From positions 1-10,436 of the forward strand of contig JAUIKI010000030.1 of NCBI GenBank assembly GCA_030430875.1: a stretch of DNA of 10,436 nt. Direction: 5' to 3'. Within the stretch, counting starts at the first letter, position 1, and every line of letters starts with the position of its first letter. Source of the stretch: Gammaproteobacteria bacterium (GTDB taxonomy: Bacteria; Pseudomonadota; Gammaproteobacteria; Pseudomonadales; JAUIKI01). Of the stretch, positions 6,578 through 10,436 are shown one piece after another. Below the pieces are notes generated by a model, which was not told where the DNA came from, did no database searches, and saw only the letters and a list, made by a program, of their open reading frames with translations. The translations under genes and the position numbers were made by a program.

Positions 6578-6583
6578 GGAGTG
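6578..6583 (+). promoter_or_regulatory. Overlapping GGAG/GTG at the dnaG start
   Basis: The sequence reads GGAGTG, so the last G of the only Shine-Dalgarno-like motif is the first base of the GTG start codon. The motif therefore cannot position a ribosome at this start. Weak initiation, or dependence on ribosomes arriving from the gene that ends 15 nt upstream, is the likely consequence. Confidence 0.5.
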
Positions 6584-8383
6584 GCCAAATCCGGCTTGAT
6601 TCCGCGAGAGTTCATAGATCAAGTTATTGAGCATGTTGATATTGTTGACGTAGTCAGCAAGCGTATTGATTTGCGTCATAAAGGCAAAAGCCATTTAGGA
6701 CTTTGTCCTTTTCACAACGAAAAAACCCCCTCATTTACGGTCAGTGACGACAAGCAATTGTATTATTGTTTTGGTTGTGGCGCAGGTGGTAATGTCATCA
6801 ATTTCATCATGGCATACGATCGCTTGGATTTTGTTGAAGCAATTGAGCAACTTGCCTTTCAACAAGGCTTAGAGATCCCTAAAACCCTTGCCAAAGATTC
6901 TGAAGAGGTTAAAAAAACCGAAAATCTTTATGCTATTTTGACTCAAACTGCTCAGTTTTACCGTCGTCAATTACGAGATCACCCAGCAGGTGACTCAGCT
7001 ATTCGCTATTTACAACAACGCCAATTAACGGGCGATATCGCTAAACAATATGGACTTGGATTTTCACCGCCTGGCTGGGAGACCCTTTCCAAGCATTATG
7101 CTGCATCGAATCAGCAAGCATTGTTAATACAAACTGGCATGTTAATTAGAAAAGATAATGGCAAAACGGTGGATCGATTTCGTCATCGCATTATGTTTCC
7201 AATTAGAGATATGCGTGGTCGAGTCGTTGGCTTTGGTGGTCGAGTGTTAAACCCTGATGATAATCCTAAATATCTCAACTCGCCTGAAACAGCAGTTTTT
7301 CATAAAAGTAAAACGCTATATGGGCTTTATGAGGCTCGCCAGCAATTGACACGCTTGGATAGATTGGTGGTTGTTGAAGGCTATATGGATGTGGTGGGGC
7401 TGGCACAACATGGGTTTTGGGGGGCAGTTGCAACGCTTGGAACAGCTGTCAGTAGCGATCATGTCAAGCAAATGCTGCGGCTGGTTAACACGGTTATTTT
7501 TTGTTTTGATGGCGATCTTGCAGGTCAAAAAGCAGCTGAGAGAGCCTTGGAAATGAGCTTGCCACATGTCGCAGATAATATTTCAATACGATTCTTGTTT
7601 TTGCCTGAAGGCGAGGATCCTGATAGTTTGATTCAAAAAGAAGGTAAAGACGCTTTTGAAAATAGAGTTAGTAAAGCATCTAGCCTGTCAGATTATTTAT
7701 TTGCTTTGTTAAAGAGAGGGTTAGATTTAGAAACGATTGAAGGAAGAGCAAAAATAGTGTCAACGGCTATTCCTTGGCTAGAAAAACTGCCCGATAACAT
7801 TTTTCGTAAGTTGTTTGTGCAAAAGTTATCGGAAATGACAAAGGTCTCTGCGTCTGCAATTGCATCACAGATGGATAAGAAATTAGCCTTCCAACAAGCG
7901 TCGTCAACGAATTATTTGCCCGTTGAAAATAAAGGTGCACCTAAAAACGCATTGTCACGACAGAAAACACATGCGGGTATCCACTTGGTGCATGATTTGC
8001 TAAAAATTTTAGTCCATAAACCTGATCTTGCCCTGCAAATAAAACAATTTGATCTGTTAAAGTCATTGAGCTGGGAAGGTATTCCATTGTTGACCTCTTT
8101 GGTGGATGCCGTGCAAAATCAACCAAATGTGACGATGGCAAAACTGCTTGCACAGTGGGTAAATACACCAGAAGAAGCTCAACTAGCACCTTATTTAAGT
8201 GCGGAATTGTTATTATCAGATGAGCAAATTCAACAGCAGTTTATTGACACAATTGAACGGCTAGAGGCCATGGCAAAGGAGCAGCAGTTGGAGTATTTGC
8301 TCAAAAAAGCCAAACGTCATGAGTTGAGCTCAGAAGAAAAGCAACAGTTGTCATTTTTATTGTCAACACCTCCTAATACATAG
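6581..8383 (+). CDS. dnaG: DNA primase DnaG
   Basis: DnaG makes the RNA primers for leading- and lagging-strand replication at the fork, working with the DnaB helicase. It has 600 residues, near the usual 580-600. Domains in order: a zinc-binding domain with ligands C42, H45, C63 and C66 (CPFHNEKTPSF, then YYCFGCG), then the RNA-polymerase core with a TOPRIM fold. The TOPRIM metal and catalytic residues are E266 in VVVEGYMDV, and D310 and D312 in CFDGDLAGQ. A variable C-terminal helicase-interaction domain covers about 450-600. The start is GTG at 6581, fixed by homology (GLIPREFID follows directly) and by the absence of a nearby ATG. The only purine-rich site, GGAG at 6578-6581, overlaps the start codon itself, so initiation is probably inefficient. 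That agrees with the low DnaG level typical of this operon. Confidence 0.98.
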   Translation: MAKSGLIPREFIDQVIEHVDIVDVVSKRIDLRHKGKSHLGLCPFHNEKTPSFTVSDDKQLYYCFGCGAGGNVINFIMAYDRLDFVEAIEQLAFQQGLEIPKTLAKDSEEVKKTENLYAILTQTAQFYRRQLRDHPAGDSAIRYLQQRQLTGDIAKQYGLGFSPPGWETLSKHYAASNQQALLIQTGMLIRKDNGKTVDRFRHRIMFPIRDMRGRVVGFGGRVLNPDDNPKYLNSPETAVFHKSKTLYGLYEARQQLTRLDRLVVVEGYMDVVGLAQHGFWGAVATLGTAVSSDHVKQMLRLVNTVIFCFDGDLAGQKAAERALEMSLPHVADNISIRFLFLPEGEDPDSLIQKEGKDAFENRVSKASSLSDYLFALLKRGLDLETIEGRAKIVSTAIPWLEKLPDNIFRKLFVQKLSEMTKVSASAIASQMDKKLAFQQASSTNYLPVENKGAPKNALSRQKTHAGIHLVHDLLKILVHKPDLALQIKQFDLLKSLSWEGIPLLTSLVDAVQNQPNVTMAKLLAQWVNTPEEAQLAPYLSAELLLSDEQIQQQFIDTIERLEAMAKEQQLEYLLKKAKRHELSSEEKQQLSFLLSTPPNT

Positions 8384-8400
8384 TAACCCTTTGAGAAAAA

Positions 8401-8409
8401 TGCTAGAAT
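8401..8409 (+). promoter_or_regulatory. Extended -10 promoter candidate for rpoD
   Basis: TGCTAGAAT combines the extended-10 TG with TAGAAT (five of six consensus bases). No good -35 lies at the standard distance, which extended -10 promoters can do without. It begins 18 nt after the dnaG stop and would give an rpoD leader of about 175 nt. Confidence 0.35.
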
Positions 8410-8443
8410 CTGTGGGTTTTTTCATTGGCTAATTGTTTTGAGT

Positions 8444-8462
8444 AAATTTAGGCGCTAAATTT
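8444..8462. repeat. Perfect 19-bp palindrome in the rpoD leader
   Basis: AAATTTAG (8444-8451) and CTAAATTT (8455-8462) are exact reverse complements around a GCG centre. It could be an operator for a dimeric repressor or a weak RNA hairpin. It is not followed by a T-tract, so it is not a terminator. Confidence 0.45.
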
Positions 8463-8487
8463 GATGATTTTTATAGGAGACTACTCC

Positions 8488-8514
8488 TTGAGTTCTGTAA
8501 TTTTCAACTAGAAT
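8488..8514 (+). promoter_or_regulatory. Weak second promoter candidate upstream of rpoD
   Basis: TTGAGT (8488-8493) and TAGAAT (8509-8514) resemble sigma-70 hexamers, but the spacer is only 15 nt, shorter than the preferred 16-18. It is listed because rpoD commonly has internal promoters. The support is thin. Confidence 0.2.
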
Positions 8515-8591
8515 GATAATGATGAACTTTAAAACAATGGACCACTCCTAGATATTAATATAAACATAAAACAACTTTGTGAAGAGTCGCT

Positions 8592-10409
8592 ATGGTTGAT
8601 TATTCTGAAAATGAACAATCTCGCTTTAAAATATTAATTACCCGTGGTAAAGAGCAGGGTTACCTGACTTTTGCTGAGGTTAATGATCATTTGCCTGATG
8701 AAATATCTGATCCTGATCAGATTGAAGATATTATTCGGATGATCAATGACATGGGCATTGTGGTTTATGAATCGCCACCCGATGAGGATGCCTTGTTGAT
8801 GACGGATTCAACCCCGGCTCATGAGGCTGCGGCTGAGGAAGCTGCGGCAGCTCTTGCAGCGGTGGAAAGTGAAGTTGGAAGAACCACAGATCCTGTGCGG
8901 ATGTATATGCGCGAGATGGGAACAGTTGAACTGCTGACGCGTGAAGGCGAAATTATCCTAGCAAAACGCATTGAAGAAGGCATGCGAGTTGCAATGAATG
9001 CTATCGTGCATTTCCCGGGTGCAATTGACACAATTCTTGATGATTTTGAACAGGTCAAGCTCGAAAATAAGCGATATAACGATATCATCAGCGGATATTT
9101 TGATGATGAAGGCGTGAATTTGGCACAACAAGCACAAGCGCAATCAGGTGTTGCTGACATTGATGAAGATGAGGATGATGAAAGTGGTGGAATTGACCCC
9201 ATTGAAGCTGAACGCAGATTTGAAGAGCTAAAAAAAGCACACGAGAAAGTTAAAAAAGCCATTGAAAAAAATGGTCAGCAAGATCAGCAATCTCAAAAGG
9301 CATTATGCGCATTAGGTGAAACCTTTACAGTTTTCAAGTTGATTCCACGTCAGTTTGATCGCCTGATTTTAATGGTAAGAAACACTATCATCCAAATTCG
9401 ACAACAAGAACGTGCGATTTTGCATATGTGTGTGCAATCTGCCGGTGTGCCGCGTAAAGAGTTTATTAAGGCATACTCCGGGCATGAAACAGATACAGCA
9501 TGGCTGACCAAATTTATTTCTGCAAAAAAACCTTACGCGCAAAAATTGCAAAATTACGAAGAGGATCTTTTGCGTGCACAACGTCGACTGGAACAGGTTG
9601 CAGACAGTGTTCAATTAACGGTTGCAGAGATCAAAGATATTAATCGCCAAATGTCATTAGGTGAAGCCCAAGCCAGACGTGCGAAAAAAGAAATGGTGGA
9701 GGCTAATCTTCGTTTGGTGATTTCTATTGCCAAAAAATATACCAATCGAGGATTACAATTTTTGGATCTAATTCAAGAAGGTAACATTGGCTTAATGAAA
9801 GCGGTTGATAAGTTTGAATATCGAAGAGGGTATAAGTTTTCTACCTATGCAACCTGGTGGATTCGGCAGGCTATTACGCGTTCAATTGCTGATCAAGCAA
9901 GAACTATTCGAATTCCAGTCCATATGATTGAAACAATTAATAAATTAAATCGAATTTCTCGTCATATGTTGCAGGAAATGGGGCGTGAACCGACACCAGA
10001 AGAATTAAGCGAACGCATGGAAATGCCTGAAGATAAAATTCGTAAAGTATTGAAAATTGCTAAAGAGCCTATTTCTATGGAGACTCCGATTGGTGATGAT
10101 GAAGACTCTCATTTGGGTGATTTTATCGAAGATGCTGGTTCTTTATCGCCTGCTGACATTGCAACAACTGAGGGGTTGCGCGAGGCAACTCAGCTGGTTT
10201 TAGCGGGACTTACTCAGCGTGAAGCAAAGGTGTTGCGCATGCGTTTTGGCATTGATATGAATACCGATCACACGTTGGAAGAAGTGGGTAAACAATTTGA
10301 TGTCACGCGGGAGAGAATAAGACAAATTGAAGCCAAAGCATTACGTAAGCTTCGTCACCCATCGCGTTCAGAGTACCTCAAAAGCTTCTTAGATGAGCAA
10401 AATGGCTGA
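8592..10409 (+). CDS. rpoD: RNA polymerase primary sigma factor RpoD (sigma-70)
   Basis: This is the housekeeping sigma subunit that directs RNA polymerase to -10/-35 promoters. It has 605 residues against 613 in E. coli, with all regions present. Region 1.1 is at about 1-80, followed by an Ala/Glu-rich linker (about 77-95). Region 1.2 starts at TTDPVRMYMREMGTVELLTR (98-117). The gammaproteobacterial non-conserved insert spans about 130-360 and contains an acidic run, DIDEDEDDE (189-197). Region 2 is at about 367-440, with NLRLVISIAKKY and the -10-binding FSTYATWWIRQAITR (416-430). Region 3 starts with IPVHM (441-445). Region 4 carries the helix-turn-helix EEVGKQFDVTRERIRQIEAK (563-582) and ends with HPSRSEYLKSFLD. 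A GAAGAG site 5 nt before the ATG supports the start. Only 27 nt remain after the stop, and nothing is recognisable there. Confidence 0.99.
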   Translation: MVDYSENEQSRFKILITRGKEQGYLTFAEVNDHLPDEISDPDQIEDIIRMINDMGIVVYESPPDEDALLMTDSTPAHEAAAEEAAAALAAVESEVGRTTDPVRMYMREMGTVELLTREGEIILAKRIEEGMRVAMNAIVHFPGAIDTILDDFEQVKLENKRYNDIISGYFDDEGVNLAQQAQAQSGVADIDEDEDDESGGIDPIEAERRFEELKKAHEKVKKAIEKNGQQDQQSQKALCALGETFTVFKLIPRQFDRLILMVRNTIIQIRQQERAILHMCVQSAGVPRKEFIKAYSGHETDTAWLTKFISAKKPYAQKLQNYEEDLLRAQRRLEQVADSVQLTVAEIKDINRQMSLGEAQARRAKKEMVEANLRLVISIAKKYTNRGLQFLDLIQEGNIGLMKAVDKFEYRRGYKFSTYATWWIRQAITRSIADQARTIRIPVHMIETINKLNRISRHMLQEMGREPTPEELSERMEMPEDKIRKVLKIAKEPISMETPIGDDEDSHLGDFIEDAGSLSPADIATTEGLREATQLVLAGLTQREAKVLRMRFGIDMNTDHTLEEVGKQFDVTRERIRQIEAKALRKLRHPSRSEYLKSFLDEQNG

Positions 10410-10436
10410 GTATTTTGTCCGAGCTAAGATGACTGT

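Larger units (their letters stand above)
8384..8591. other. dnaG-rpoD intergenic leader
   Basis: These 208 AT-rich bases hold no gene. They contain an extended -10-like TGCTAGAAT, a perfect 19-bp palindrome at 8444-8462, a small hairpin at 8475-8488, a second promoter-like pair near 8488-8514, and the rpoD ribosome-binding site GAAGAG at 8581-8586. The length and structure suggest that rpoD has its own transcription start and an untranslated leader, in addition to read-through from dnaG. Confidence 0.55.

Noticed and set aside
8511..8525. Fur-box-like GATAATGAT run upstream of rpoD
   Set aside because: Only one partial repeat of the iron-box hexamer is present, in AT-rich DNA, and rpoD is not an expected iron-regulated gene.
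8819..9262. 147-codon minus-strand open frame rich in Ser within rpoD
   Set aside because: It is the antisense of the Ala/Glu/Asp-rich part of rpoD, which produces Ser/Ala-rich shadow frames.
10410..10436. Possible start of a tRNA or gene after rpoD
   Set aside because: Only 27 bases remain and they show no tRNA acceptor pattern, promoter or terminator that can be judged.

Overview
The window reads as a chromosomal segment of an AT-rich (roughly 40% GC) gammaproteobacterium. The clearest pointer is the macromolecular-synthesis cluster rpsU - GatB/YqeY-like gene - dnaG - rpoD. Its proteins are gammaproteobacterial in sequence, and having the YqeY-like gene between rpsU and dnaG fits Legionella/Coxiella-type or Pseudomonas-type genomes. 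An order-level guess of Legionellales rests on family knowledge and base composition only. It was not tested by any search.

Layout. (1) Bases 1 to about 109 look foreign: about 59% GC, and on the minus strand they encode the C-terminal part of an AGCS-type sodium:alanine/glycine symporter. Composition changes abruptly near base 110, in the middle of the next gene. This is most likely a chimeric contig end. (2) From about 101 to 4041 on the plus strand lies an RND efflux pair: a periplasmic adaptor that has lost its 5' end, then a complete AcrB-like inner-membrane pump. No outer-membrane channel gene is present. (3) Convergent to it (4188-5102, minus) is a lipid A late acyltransferase of the LpxL/HtrB family. 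(4) The 321-bp gap 5103-5423 holds the acyltransferase promoter and a strong hairpin. (5) A small minus-strand gene (5424-5654) encodes a secreted, six-cysteine protein whose best start codon is AUA. It has a near-consensus sigma-70 promoter and runs divergently from rpsU. (6) From 5850 to 10409 on the plus strand: ribosomal protein S21, GatB/YqeY-domain protein, DNA primase, and the primary sigma factor RpoD, all complete. A 208-bp leader containing dyads precedes rpoD.

How the genes work together. The efflux pair and the acyltransferase are both envelope functions: drug or small-molecule export, and lipid A acylation. The second half couples initiation of translation (S21), replication (DnaG primers) and transcription (sigma-70), as in the classical rpsU-dnaG-rpoD operon. 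Most of the window is ordinary housekeeping sequence. The points most worth a second look are the small disulfide-rich protein (mirror-symmetric cysteine spacing, AUA start) and the chimeric left end.
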